Shown: positions 36,748 through 45,612 of the stretch, one piece after another | How positions within the stretch are numbered: position 1 is the stretch's first letter | How the letters are laid out: each line of letters starts with the position of its first letter | Source of the DNA: Candidatus Aminicenantota bacterium | GTDB lineage: Bacteria; Acidobacteriota; Aminicenantia; Aminicenantales; Aminicenantaceae | Reading direction: 5' to 3' | Length of the DNA stretch: 64,000 nucleotides | NCBI GenBank assembly: GCA_011772495.1 | Contig: WVZL01000009.1 | Coordinates: 48,579 to 112,578 of the forward strand | Notes under the pieces: model-generated | Told to the model about the DNA's origin: nothing | Seen by the model: the letters and a program-made list of their open reading frames with translations, nothing else | Database searches by the model: none | Made by a program: the position numbers and the translations under genes

Positions 36748-37760
36748 AGATACTCGTTATCGGAGGCACCCGTTTTTTGGGCTATCACATTGCCCGAAAG
36801 CTCATTGAGAAAGGCCATGATGTGGTTCTTTTCAACAGAGGGTTAAGTTCTCATGACTTAGGCCCGCACGTCAAGCTGATTCGAGGGGACAGGTATGATT
36901 ATCAAGCCTTCGTCGAAAAAATGCGTGGGAAAAAATTCGAAGTTGTTGTCGATGTGATTGCTTACCGAGCAGAAGACAGCCTGGCAGCGATAAAAGCCTT
37001 TCAAACCTCTGTTGGCCACTTTTTCCATATCAGCACTGCGGCAGTCTATATTGTCACCCGGGATTATCCCTCTCCTCTTAAAGAGGAAGATTTTGATCGC
37101 GAACTCTACCCGCGACCAAAAAAGAATAGCGGGTGGTGGGAATATGGCTATCAGAAGAGGAAATGTGAGGAGGTTTTACGAGGAGCTCATCGAAAGCAGG
37201 ATTTTCCTGTAACCATGCTCCGCTTGCCGATTGTGATGGGGGAGAAGGATTATACTCTTCGTGCCTATTCTTATTTCATCCGCCTTCAGGATTCAAAGCC
37301 GCTCATTCTCCCAGATGGAGGGATGAATGCCTTCACTCACGTTTATCAAGGCGATATTGCAAAGACAATAGCTTCAAACCTTCTGAATCGATCCTCTTTT
37401 GGTCAAGCCTACAACCTGGCTCAAGAGGAAATCGTGGCTTTAAAAGATTTCGTGTTGAAGGCCGCTGAGATATTGAAGAAAAAAGTGGAAATAGTTGACA
37501 TCCCCTCCAAGGTTTTAGAAAATATTGCCATCGGAACTTCGTTTTCACCGTTTTCTATGCGCAGGCCCTTCATTCTCCAGACACAAAAAGCAAAAGAAGA
37601 GTTGAATTTTTCCTCCACACCCTTTAATGTCTGGCTGAGAAAGACGGTTGACTGGTTTGTCAAAGATTATAAAGGAGATCCCCCTAAAAATTATCGCTTA
37701 AGAGAGAAGGAACTAGAAATCATTCGAAAATTCAAAAAAGCAATAAAATCAATTCATTGA
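36744..37760 (+). CDS. NAD-dependent epimerase/dehydratase family protein
   Basis: A 338-residue extended SDR-like protein. MKILVIGGTRFLGYHIARKL is the NAD-binding GxxxFxG segment; the catalytic YxxxK is in WEYGYQKRKCEEVL. An Asp in FNRGLSSHDLG and GDRYDY fit the family that includes isoflavone-reductase-like and chloroplast CSP41-like proteins. A sugar nucleotide or small-molecule substrate is possible. Start ATG overlaps the FAD enzyme stop (ATGA), so the two are coupled. Confidence 0.85.
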   Translation: MKILVIGGTRFLGYHIARKLIEKGHDVVLFNRGLSSHDLGPHVKLIRGDRYDYQAFVEKMRGKKFEVVVDVIAYRAEDSLAAIKAFQTSVGHFFHISTAAVYIVTRDYPSPLKEEDFDRELYPRPKKNSGWWEYGYQKRKCEEVLRGAHRKQDFPVTMLRLPIVMGEKDYTLRAYSYFIRLQDSKPLILPDGGMNAFTHVYQGDIAKTIASNLLNRSSFGQAYNLAQEEIVALKDFVLKAAEILKKKVEIVDIPSKVLENIAIGTSFSPFSMRRPFILQTQKAKEELNFSSTPFNVWLRKTVDWFVKDYKGDPPKNYRLREKELEIIRKFKKAIKSIH

Positions 37761-37836
37761 GGAGATTTTTTAGAAAGCAAGAATCAAACAGGAAGGCAGA
37801 AAGAATCGATAATATGACTATCATGAGGAGAAAATC

Positions 37837-38829
37837 ATGGCTGATCTAACGACTTCTTACATGGGGCTGAGGCTGAGGAATCCAGTTATCGTTGCCAGCA
37901 GCGGTTTGACCAAATCTGTAAAAGGAATCTCTCGCTGTGCTGAAATGGGAGCAGGAGCTGTGGTTATGAAATCCATTTTTGAGGAGCAATATTGGGGAGA
38001 AGTCGCTCCATCCGAGAAGCTCCTCAGCTATTATCCCGAAGCTCTGGATTATCTCAGAAAAGGCAGTTTATTAGGATATGCACCTCAGGAAAAGTGCAGT
38101 ATCATTGAAGAAGCGAAAAGAAAAGTGAATATTCCTGTCATAGCCAGCATAAACTGCCAATCTCCAGAATTGTGGCCTGACTTCGCCCGGCAGTTTCAAG
38201 AAGCGGGAGCAGATGGATTGGAGCTGAATATATATTTCCTTCCTTTTGACATCAAGACTCCAGGGACAGAGTATGAAAAATATCACCTCGAGATCCTGGA
38301 AAAGGTCAAAAAAGCTGTCTCGATTCCGGTGGCAGTAAAGTTGACCTCACAGCTGACTTCCGTTCCTTTCCTTGCTCATAGACTAGCCAAGTCAGGCTGC
38401 GATGCACTGGTCCTGTTTAACTGGTTCCTGCAACCGGATGTGAAGGTAGAGAGCCTCCAGACAAAAAACATCATCGGGAAAGGGAGTTTTCACCAATCCT
38501 TGAGATGGGTTGCTCTTTTGGCCGGAAGAATCGACTGCGATATTGCTTCTTCCGGCGGCGTGGAGAAGGCTGAAGACGTTATAAAACAAATTCTCGTCGG
38601 GGCAGCAGGGGTTCAAGTCTGTTCCCTTCTTTATCGAAAGGGTGTTGAAACATTGAAGGATCTTTTAAGTAATCTCGAGACCTGGATGGATTCTCATGGT
38701 TACCGTTCCATTGGTGATTTTAGAGGAGAGCTTTCCTTCAAGAAGCAAGAACTGGTCTTCAAAGAGCCTGAAGAGGCCAAGGCCTATTTTCGCCATCAAT
38801 ACATGAAGATTTTTTCAGGTCAAGAATAG
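37837..38829 (+). CDS. Dihydroorotate dehydrogenase-like flavoprotein
   Basis: A 330-residue TIM-barrel enzyme with PreA/DHOD-type features: TSYMGLRLRNPVIVASSGLTKS (N-terminal FMN strand), NIPVIASINCQSPELW, PVAVKLTSQL (FMN lysine strand) and DIASSGGVEKAEDVIKQILVGAAGVQVCSLLYRKG (phosphate site). The CNxSCP-type active-site motif is not obvious. It would oxidise or reduce a pyrimidine or similar ring, but no pyrimidine genes are adjacent. GAGGAG lies before the ATG. Confidence 0.87.
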   Translation: MADLTTSYMGLRLRNPVIVASSGLTKSVKGISRCAEMGAGAVVMKSIFEEQYWGEVAPSEKLLSYYPEALDYLRKGSLLGYAPQEKCSIIEEAKRKVNIPVIASINCQSPELWPDFARQFQEAGADGLELNIYFLPFDIKTPGTEYEKYHLEILEKVKKAVSIPVAVKLTSQLTSVPFLAHRLAKSGCDALVLFNWFLQPDVKVESLQTKNIIGKGSFHQSLRWVALLAGRIDCDIASSGGVEKAEDVIKQILVGAAGVQVCSLLYRKGVETLKDLLSNLETWMDSHGYRSIGDFRGELSFKKQELVFKEPEEAKAYFRHQYMKIFSGQE

Positions 38830-38873
38830 AAAGATTCATGATTATTTTTAAATAATTATATGAAAGGGGAAAA

Positions 38874-39254
38874 ATGAAAAGAATTTCAGAAATCTTTGTG
38901 GTCCTGGAAAATAGACCTGGTACTCTGGGGGAGCTGTGTGCTCATCTAGCAGAGAATAAGATCAATATCGAAGCTATCGGAGTCTTTCAGGACACGGCAA
39001 AACTCTTTGTCAAGAATCTGAACAAGGCAGTGAAAGTGCTGACCAGATTGGAATACGAAACAGAAGTCAGGGATGTGCTGTTGATCGAACTCGAAAATAG
39101 ACCCGGGGCTTTAGCTGATGTGACCTCCAAACTCGGAAATAAAGGAATTAATGTTGAATACTGTTACGCGACTATGACTAAGAAGGGAAACAAGGCCTCC
39201 GTTATTCTTGACGTAAACGACATTGAGAGAGCGCTTAAGATTTTAAAAGCCTGA
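38874..39254 (+). CDS. Small protein with two ACT domains
   Basis: A 126-residue soluble protein containing two ACT repeats: VVLENRPGTLGELCAHLAENKINIEAIGV and LIELENRPGALADVTSKLGNKGINVEYCY. Each has the NRPGxL turn that binds amino-acid ligands at dimer interfaces. Such stand-alone ACT pairs are thought to sense amino acids and regulate partner enzymes or transport. AAAGGGG lies before the ATG. Confidence 0.9.
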   Translation: MKRISEIFVVLENRPGTLGELCAHLAENKINIEAIGVFQDTAKLFVKNLNKAVKVLTRLEYETEVRDVLLIELENRPGALADVTSKLGNKGINVEYCYATMTKKGNKASVILDVNDIERALKILKA

Positions 39255-39539
39255 AAGTCGAGCCTCCAAGCCTCCATTTCTAAGTTTTTTTAAAATCAAG
39301 ACCAGGTTCCAACTTCTCAAACTCATGTCTACAAAAATCAGGTGTGAAAGAATAACTTTTCTGATGGAAATCGAGAGATAACTGAACCTACAAGACAGAA
39401 TGGATTTTTTATCCAAAGTTGTCTAAAATACAAAATCCGACTTTTAAACAAAATTAAGCTTCAGATTCGGGTCGACCTTTTGGCCCCTAAAGGGCAATGA
39501 GCTGCCAAGGAGTTATCTTCGATCATTAAGGAGTGACAC

Positions 39540-41060
39540 ATGGTTGAGAAAGAAAAGAAAAAAAATATATTACTGACTTTTCCGCGCACATTCTGGGTGG
39601 CTAACTTGATGGAGCTTTTCGAACGCGGCGCCTATTACGGGTTGAACGCAGTTTTGGCTGTTTATTTAGCCGATGTCCTTCATTTCGAGAAGCAGGCGAT
39701 CGGACTGCTGCAGGGCTTTGTTTATGCCCTGACCTATATCCTGCCGATTGCGGGTGGCGCTTTGGCTGACCGTCTCGGCTACCGGAAGATGTTGCTAACC
39801 GCGTTTTCTCTGTTAACTATAGGTTACTTTGCTGCTGGTAATTTTACCTCGTACGGGTTGGTCTTTCTTTTTCTGCTCATCATGGCCACTGGAAGCGGGC
39901 TGTTCAAGCCGATCATAACCGGAACCGTCGCCCGGACCACGACCAAGGAGAACAGCGGCTTTGGCTTTGGCGTTTACTATTGGAGTATTAACCTGGGAGC
40001 ATTCCTTGCTCCTTTTTTTGTCAGCTGGATTAAAGGATTCGACTGGCGCTATGTTTTCTTCGCTTCGGCTACCTGGTGCTTTCTGATGCTTCTGCCCACA
40101 GCTTTTCTGTATAAAGATCCGGAAAGACCCGAGAGCACAAAGCCCATTCGGCAGGTGTTAAAAGAGGCTGCTCTGGTCTTGAGCAACTCCCGTTTCATGC
40201 TGTTGATTATCGTTTATTCCTGCTTCTGGATTCTCTATTTTCAGATGTTTGGCTCTGTTCTCTGGTATCTGCGTGATTTTATTTACCGGGCGCCGGTAGA
40301 CCGATTCATGCAGAAAATTCCTTTCCTGAAGCCATTCAAGTTCGATGCTGAGTTCGTTACAATCATCAATGCCGGGACTATCGTCCTGCTCGTTGTCCTA
40401 GTTAGTCGGATTGTCAAGAACCTGAAAGCTTTTCCTGTCATGGCCGCTGGTATCGTCATCGGATCAGGAGGTTTTTTGATTCTGGCTTTGACCAATAGCG
40501 CCTGGATGTTCATCTTAGGGATTGCTGTTTTCTCGATCGGAGAGATGACCGCCCACCCCAAATACTACAGTTATATCGGCCTCGTAGCTCCAACGGAGCA
40601 AAAGGCAGTTTATATGGGCTATGCTTTCCTTTACGGTGTTTTCGGAAGCTTGATCGGCAGTAACCTGGGAGCTGTCCTCTACGAGAATATCCTCAAGCCC
40701 GTTGCTCCTTCCAGGGAGGCAGTGGAAACAGGCGTTCCTCTGGCTGCTGTTGCCGTTAACCAAGTGAAATTTTTCTGGCTGATCTTTGCTGTACTGGGCA
40801 TTTTCTGCCTGGCAGGAATGCTCCTTTATAATAAGTTTTTTTCGGAAGACACTCCTGAGACGAGCCGCCGAGCCTGGAAGATCATGCTTGGAATTTATGC
40901 TCTTATTGCCGCGGTCGGGGTCTATTTCTTCATTTTTTCCCTCTTCCTCACCCCGCAGATACAATGGAAAACATTTGTTCAGGCTTTGATCATGCTGACT
41001 CTGGGAGGTGGGGGATCAGCCCTGAGTTTAAAAAAAGAAGCTTCTCAGGCAGCTAAATAA
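39540..41060 (+). CDS. POT/PTR family peptide transporter (MFS)
   Basis: A 506-residue membrane protein with about 14 predicted helices. MELFERGAYYGL matches the POT signature ExxERxxYY that binds protons and peptides. GGALADRLGYRKML is the MFS loop 2-3 motif and TSYGLVFLFLLIMATGSGLFKPIITG the second POT region. It probably imports di- and tripeptides with protons, consistent with the many peptidases in this window. TAAGGAG precedes the ATG. The 285 bp upstream of it shows no gene. Confidence 0.88.
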   Translation: MVEKEKKKNILLTFPRTFWVANLMELFERGAYYGLNAVLAVYLADVLHFEKQAIGLLQGFVYALTYILPIAGGALADRLGYRKMLLTAFSLLTIGYFAAGNFTSYGLVFLFLLIMATGSGLFKPIITGTVARTTTKENSGFGFGVYYWSINLGAFLAPFFVSWIKGFDWRYVFFASATWCFLMLLPTAFLYKDPERPESTKPIRQVLKEAALVLSNSRFMLLIIVYSCFWILYFQMFGSVLWYLRDFIYRAPVDRFMQKIPFLKPFKFDAEFVTIINAGTIVLLVVLVSRIVKNLKAFPVMAAGIVIGSGGFLILALTNSAWMFILGIAVFSIGEMTAHPKYYSYIGLVAPTEQKAVYMGYAFLYGVFGSLIGSNLGAVLYENILKPVAPSREAVETGVPLAAVAVNQVKFFWLIFAVLGIFCLAGMLLYNKFFSEDTPETSRRAWKIMLGIYALIAAVGVYFFIFSLFLTPQIQWKTFVQALIMLTLGGGGSALSLKKEASQAAK

Positions 41061-41146
41061 TTCTGCTTAAGGAGTTAAGTCGACTTCCTTAATTGAAGTT
41101 AAACTAAGAGCAGGGCTGCACCTAAAAAGGAAGAAAGGAGAGAAAA

Positions 41147-41566
41147 ATGAAGTCTCTTACAGAGCATTTGTTTTTCAACACTGAAAAAAGGCGTGAGTTT
41201 ATCAATATCACTTCTCAAGTCGATGAGCTGGTCAGGAAAAGCGGAGTGCAAGAAGGCCTTTGCCTCGTGAATGCCATGCATATCACAGCCAGTGTTTTTA
41301 TAAATGATAATGAGAGTGGTTTGCATCAGGATTTTGAAAAGTGGCTTGAAAATCTTGCTCCTCATGAACCTTTATCGAATTATAGACATAACCTCACTGG
41401 AGAAGACAATGCAGATGCTCACCTGAAAAGAACCATCATGGGGAGAGAAGTGGTTGTTGCTATTACCCAGGGTAAGCTGGATTTTGGTCCCTGGGAACAG
41501 ATTTTCTACGGAGAGTTTGACGGACGGAGAAGGAAGAGAGTCTTAGTCAAAATCATCGGAGAATAG
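41147..41566 (+). CDS. YjbQ/UPF0047 family protein
   Basis: A 139-residue protein of the YjbQ family (secondary thiamine-phosphate synthase-like). [29 protein letters not shown] and [35 protein letters not shown] are the diagnostic blocks with conserved His and the GxWQ-like loop. Only a weak, promiscuous activity is established for the family. AAGGAGAG stands before the ATG. The gene ends at a REP-like inverted repeat shared with the convergent M14 gene. Confidence 0.9.
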   Translation: MKSLTEHLFFNTEKRREFINITSQVDELVRKSGVQEGLCLVNAMHITASVFINDNESGLHQDFEKWLENLAPHEPLSNYRHNLTGEDNADAHLKRTIMGREVVVAITQGKLDFGPWEQIFYGEFDGRRRKRVLVKIIGE

Positions 41567-41574
41567 AAGAAAAA

Positions 41575-41646
41575 GGGACGGTTCTATTTTTTCTCAATTT
41601 TCTCACTCTCCCCTGTTAATTATTGAGAGAAAATAGAACCGTCCCC
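41575..41646. repeat. REP-like inverted repeat, copy 3, possible bidirectional terminator
   Basis: Arms at 41575-41598 and 41622-41646 carry the GGGACGGTTCTATTTT core and pair with one mismatch around a 23 bp loop; a T-run (GATTTTTTTT) follows. It sits between the 3' ends of the convergent YjbQ and M14 peptidase genes, where a hairpin plus T-run could end transcription. Confidence 0.75.
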
Positions 41647-41718
41647 GATTTTTTTTACAAAAATAAAATCGTCTCCTGCTATTTGTAGGTGTCCCTCTTT
41701 TTTTTAGTTCGATTTTGT

Positions 41719-44322
41719 CTATTTCTCTGGATAAAGGAGAGCATTCAGCAGGAACTTGTAAGTTCCATGGGATTGGGCCCGGTGCTGGCAGCGAATCCCG
41801 ATAAGGATGATGTGTCCCTTCTTGTATTTAGCATCCACGACTGCGGCTTTCCGAGCAATGACATTTTCTCCCAAGAGCCAGCCGCTCAAAAGGATATTCT
41901 CTTCTTGGAAGCTGGCCACGACTTTCCTATCCCATTCTCCAGAAGGAATCCACGTATCTAGAGCCAGACTCCTGGAAAACATGACCCCAGCCTCTTCAGG
42001 CATCCCGTAACCTATAGGGGATTTATTATCCACGTTTACTCTTAAAATGGAAGTGGGGCAGAAAAATTTGGAGCGGTCGACTCTTTCCAGGGCATTCCTG
42101 GCAGGAACCTTAAATTCTTTGAAGATCAACCGGCAGGCATTATTGAGGGTAACTAGAATTCCGCCCTTCTCGACAAAAGTCTTTAAAGCTTCTACTCCTT
42201 CTTTCCCTATACCACCTTCATATTCAGGAGGCAAAGGAGTAAAGTAACGGGCCCAGCGGGAGGTTGGACTGGGCTTTCCTGTTTTGATGATCTCCGGGCT
42301 TTCATCTGCGAAGACTATGACATCATATTTGGCTTTCAAATCAACTTTCTTTTTTTTCGTGTCCTTGAAATCCTTATTGTGAAGAGTCGTGTAGGGGACT
42401 CCTAGATCATCGAAAACATACCTTGTCCAGCCTTCATCCATGCTAGATCTCCAGGATTGATAGAGCCCGATTCGGTTGTTTTTCAGAGGCGCTTTGGGGA
42501 TGTCAGTGGCGTTTTCAGGCTCATACACAGGGAGATGCCATTTCTTGACGAGAGAAGGGAGAGCTGCTTGGACCTGGGGAGTGTTCTTGATTATGAAGCT
42601 TCCTGGGTTGACCTTGAATCCCTCTGCCTTTATCTTTTCCTCGGCACGATAGATTTCAGCTTTATCTTTGAGGAGAGAAAATATAGCAGCATAAGAGCCG
42701 TTGATTCGGGAGTCAAGAAGAATATAATCGGAAGATACTTGAGGTGCGGACAGCGAAGGATAAGGGACTTTTTCCAGTTTCTCGAGCTTGGCCTGGAAAG
42801 GAGATTCGATCCGGTCGCATTCTACCCCCATCTGAAGAGGAAGAGTCCAGCCAGCATTGTCGTAGGGAGGAATAGGAGGGCCGCCCTCGTATTGGCGGAG
42901 ATCAGGATATTTTTGTTTCTCCAGGAGGGCTACGGCGTAAGGTTTGTAAGGCTGAGAAGCCTTGACCACAAAGGAACCTACTGGATAAAGCTTTCCGTCA
43001 GCAAGAAAGTCTTCCTGGGCTTGATGAATTTCCACTCCGCCAAGCATGAGGATATCAAGCATCCTCAGAGCAGTAGGATAATCTAGCTGGTTGCTGGGGA
43101 TGACAAATGCAAAAGGATCACCTTTTTCTCTGTTTTCGATGGAATTCTTGTACATCCGATAGAAATTGAACAGGAAATCTTCTTTATGGAGATAAGCTGT
43201 TTTTATCAAGCTAAAGGTAAGAACGAGCTCATAATCCACCAGATCCCTTAATCTCCACCATCCTCCAGGCCAGGGTTCAGGGAATTTCATTCTTTTCTCA
43301 TAATAGGATTGTGGAATTTCGGTGGGCTCGATATAGATGGGAGTCGCCACTTTCACTGAGGCCATTTCGCTGAGAAGGCCCACCACGTTGTGAAGCCATG
43401 AGGTGTCGTCGCAAGCTCCGATCCACCAGCCGGTGAAGCTTCGACCATGGACAACGCCTTTATACCCGAGTTTTTCTAAATCGTAGGCCATGTTGACTCC
43501 ACATAGATTGACAGAGCGCCAGAGAAGGGCTTGGACATTGGGAACAGGAGGGTCCATAAAGGGAGGGATGAAGAGACGAGCTCCTGTTCGGCCCATCTGA
43601 TGCTCATCGATATGAATCTGGGGAAGCCAGTCGTGATAAAGAACTTTGGTCACAGCCTTGGATTCAGGGAGGTTGAACATAAACCAGTCGCGGTTATTGT
43701 CATGGCCAGCATAGTGGTGATAGAGCCAGGGCATATTGCCTCCTTCGTACTTGGTGCCGACATATTTCCGGTACCAATCGGTAACCATCTGTTGGCCGTC
43801 TGGATTGATAGTGGGAGCGAGCAGGACAATAACCTCTTTTAAAACTTTATCAGCCTCAAAAGGAGTATCATCCGTGACCAGCTTATGAGCGAGTTCCAGG
43901 GCCATTTGAGACGCGGCAATCTCTGAAGCATGGATGTTGCAGGTTATTAGAACAATCACCTTTCCCTCTTTAGCTAATTTCTTAGCTTCTTCAGGAGATA
44001 GTGTTCGGGGATCTCGGAGCTTTTTTACGATTTCTCGGTAAGTATCCAATTCAGCCATATTCTCCTTTGACGTGATAACAGCCATGATCATCGGTTTATC
44101 TAGAGTAGATGTTCCGATATTAAGGACTTTGAGCTTTTCTGATTCTCGCTCGAGCTTTTCAAAATAAGCTTTGATTTGGTTGTAGTCAGCCAGCTTACGG
44201 TCAGCGCCCACCTTAAAGCCAAGAAAGTCGTCTGGTGAGGTCTGAGCGCTTAGAGCAAAAGGCAAAATGAATAAAACAAGAAGACTTGTGCATGCTCTTA
44301 ATGATTTTTTTTCTCCTCTCAT
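41719..44322 (-). CDS. Large secreted M14-type zinc carboxypeptidase-like protein
   Basis: An 867-residue exported protein (signal peptide residues 1-27). The M14 catalytic fold lies at about residues 45-350: CNIHASEIAASQ carries HxxE (His131, Glu134), NPDGQQM follows, NNRDWFMF holds the substrate Arg/Asn block and LPQIHIDEHQMG the third zinc His. A long C-terminal region of about 480 residues includes GATase-like segments near the end (GGILVTLNNACRLIFKEF). This combination occurs in large bacterial secreted peptidases. AGGAGG precedes the ATG and a TTGACA-type promoter lies upstream. Confidence 0.88.
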   Translation of the reverse strand: MRGEKKSLRACTSLLVLFILPFALSAQTSPDDFLGFKVGADRKLADYNQIKAYFEKLERESEKLKVLNIGTSTLDKPMIMAVITSKENMAELDTYREIVKKLRDPRTLSPEEAKKLAKEGKVIVLITCNIHASEIAASQMALELAHKLVTDDTPFEADKVLKEVIVLLAPTINPDGQQMVTDWYRKYVGTKYEGGNMPWLYHHYAGHDNNRDWFMFNLPESKAVTKVLYHDWLPQIHIDEHQMGRTGARLFIPPFMDPPVPNVQALLWRSVNLCGVNMAYDLEKLGYKGVVHGRSFTGWWIGACDDTSWLHNVVGLLSEMASVKVATPIYIEPTEIPQSYYEKRMKFPEPWPGGWWRLRDLVDYELVLTFSLIKTAYLHKEDFLFNFYRMYKNSIENREKGDPFAFVIPSNQLDYPTALRMLDILMLGGVEIHQAQEDFLADGKLYPVGSFVVKASQPYKPYAVALLEKQKYPDLRQYEGGPPIPPYDNAGWTLPLQMGVECDRIESPFQAKLEKLEKVPYPSLSAPQVSSDYILLDSRINGSYAAIFSLLKDKAEIYRAEEKIKAEGFKVNPGSFIIKNTPQVQAALPSLVKKWHLPVYEPENATDIPKAPLKNNRIGLYQSWRSSMDEGWTRYVFDDLGVPYTTLHNKDFKDTKKKKVDLKAKYDVIVFADESPEIIKTGKPSPTSRWARYFTPLPPEYEGGIGKEGVEALKTFVEKGGILVTLNNACRLIFKEFKVPARNALERVDRSKFFCPTSILRVNVDNKSPIGYGMPEEAGVMFSRSLALDTWIPSGEWDRKVVASFQEENILLSGWLLGENVIARKAAVVDAKYKKGHIILIGIRCQHRAQSHGTYKFLLNALLYPEK

Positions 44323-44350
44323 TTTTTCCTCCTGTTTTTAAATAGACTCA

Positions 44351-44379
44351 TTTCTATCACTTGGAATTTCCCCTGTCAA
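44351..44379 (-). promoter_or_regulatory. Promoter of the M14 peptidase gene
   Basis: Minus-strand TTGACA (44379-44374), 17 bp spacer, TAGAAA (44356-44351); the -10 matches four of six positions. Transcription would start about 22 nt before the ATG at 44322. Confidence 0.5.
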
Positions 44380-44505
44380 GAAAAAATGCCATCAAGGACA
44401 CAGGTGTTTGAATTAGAGAGGTAAGCGAGCAGGTGAAAGCTTAGAAAGAAGACTCCAAGGAAGGTTTTAAAAACGTTTTGGAGTTTGAGATTTAAGGCAG
44501 AATTT

Positions 44506-45195
44506 TTATCTTCGGGAGCCTCGCAAGAGGAATAGACGGAGAAGCTGCATGAGGGCCATGGCTGTGGCAGCGACATAAGTCAAGGCAGCTGCGGAGAGGA
44601 CTCTTCGAGCACCGGCGAGTTCATCTTGTTTCAAGTAGTTTCCGTCTCTAAGAAGGTCGAGGGCTCGGCGAGAAGCATTGAACTCTACTGGGAGAGTCAA
44701 GACACTGAAGGCTACAGCTCCAGCAAAAAGGAGGATGCCTATGTCCATCAGGATACTGGGTCCTTGACGACTGAAGATGAAGCCGATTAAAAAGATGGGG
44801 AAAGCCAGCGAAGATCCAAAGCTGGCCACAGGGTAGATGGTATTTCTTATTTGAAGAGGGAAGTAGCCGGCATGATGCTGGAGGGCATGTCCTGTTTCAT
44901 GAGCGGCTATGCCCAGGGCAGCGATGGAAGGGCTTTTATAAACGCCCTCTGAGAGACGGAGAACTCTTTTCCGAGGGTCGTAATGATCGGAAAGCTGACC
45001 CGGGACTCTCTCGACTTTTACATCTGTTGCTCCCTTGGCATTCAGGATTCGCTGGGCGACTTCAGAAGCTGAGATTCGGGAAGAGGCATATTTGGAACTG
45101 AAATGCTTGTACGTGCTGCGAACTTTTTGTTGAGCATACAGAGCGAGAATAAGGGGTGGAATAAGAAGAACAAAAGTATAATCCCAAAAAAACAT
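44506..45195 (-). CDS. YugP-like membrane zinc metallopeptidase
   Basis: A 229-residue membrane protein. One hydrophobic segment near the N-terminus is followed by a soluble protease part with AAHETGHALQHHAGY (HExxH plus downstream residues) and then three to four hydrophobic segments. The motif ISASEVAQRILNAKGATDVKVE...GQLSDHYDPRKRVLRLSEGVY is diagnostic for the YugP group. The substrates are unknown; membrane protein quality control is inferred for the family. Confidence 0.88.
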   Translation of the reverse strand: MFFWDYTFVLLIPPLILALYAQQKVRSTYKHFSSKYASSRISASEVAQRILNAKGATDVKVERVPGQLSDHYDPRKRVLRLSEGVYKSPSIAALGIAAHETGHALQHHAGYFPLQIRNTIYPVASFGSSLAFPIFLIGFIFSRQGPSILMDIGILLFAGAVAFSVLTLPVEFNASRRALDLLRDGNYLKQDELAGARRVLSAAALTYVAATAMALMQLLRLFLLRGSRR

Positions 45196-45314
45196 GGTTC
45201 ATTACTCCTCAAGATTATAATACCAACAAATTTTTATGGCTGTCAATTATCTCTTCCTAATCCCTTGAGATCATCGAGAATTAATTTTTCGATGAAAAGG
45301 AATTCCAAAAAGAG

Positions 45315-45320
45315 TATAAT
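45315..45320 (+). promoter_or_regulatory. -10 element of the SRP RNA gene
   Basis: A perfect TATAAT ending five bases before the RNA 5' end as judged by pairing. The -35 region is weak. Confidence 0.6.
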
Positions 45321-45324
45321 AAAA

Positions 45325-45602
45325 TCTGGCCGTGCTAGATGGGGAGCTAGCGGTGCCCTGTAGCCTACAATCCGCTATAGTGGGATCGAATCCCTTGCCG
45401 AGGCTGGTTTTTTTCTGGCCTGTGTTCTTGCAAGTGGTGTTGAAGGTTAGGGCCCTGTGCAAAGAGCGCCCTGTGAACCCCGTCAGGACCGGGAGGTAGC
45501 AGCGGCAGCAGGGAAGCTTCTTGTGCTGCAGATCAGCCTTGCCTGAGCTAACTACAAGGATAACGCAGGGAAAAGACAGTCGGAGCGAGGTGCACGGCCT
45601 GA
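45325..45602 (+). ncRNA. ffs: Signal recognition particle RNA, large bacterial type with Alu domain
   Basis: About 278 nt. The 5' GGCCGTGC (45328-45335) pairs with 3' GCACGGCC (45592-45599). Early sequence GGGGAGCTAGCGGTGCCCTGTA is the Alu-domain pattern of Bacillus-type scRNA. The S-domain apex GTCAGGACCGGGAGGTAGCAGC is the Ffh-binding helix 8 signature, with asymmetric loop and GGAA-like tetraloop (here GGGA). The end TGCCTGAGCTAACT and GGTGCACGG match too. It guides membrane-protein targeting with Ffh. No separate gene product is read from the minus frame here. Confidence 0.93.
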
Positions 45603-45612
45603 ATTTTTAACA

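Noticed and set aside
45271-45462. 63-codon minus-strand frame
   Set aside because: It lies across the SRP RNA gene and its promoter; RNA structure explains the sequence.
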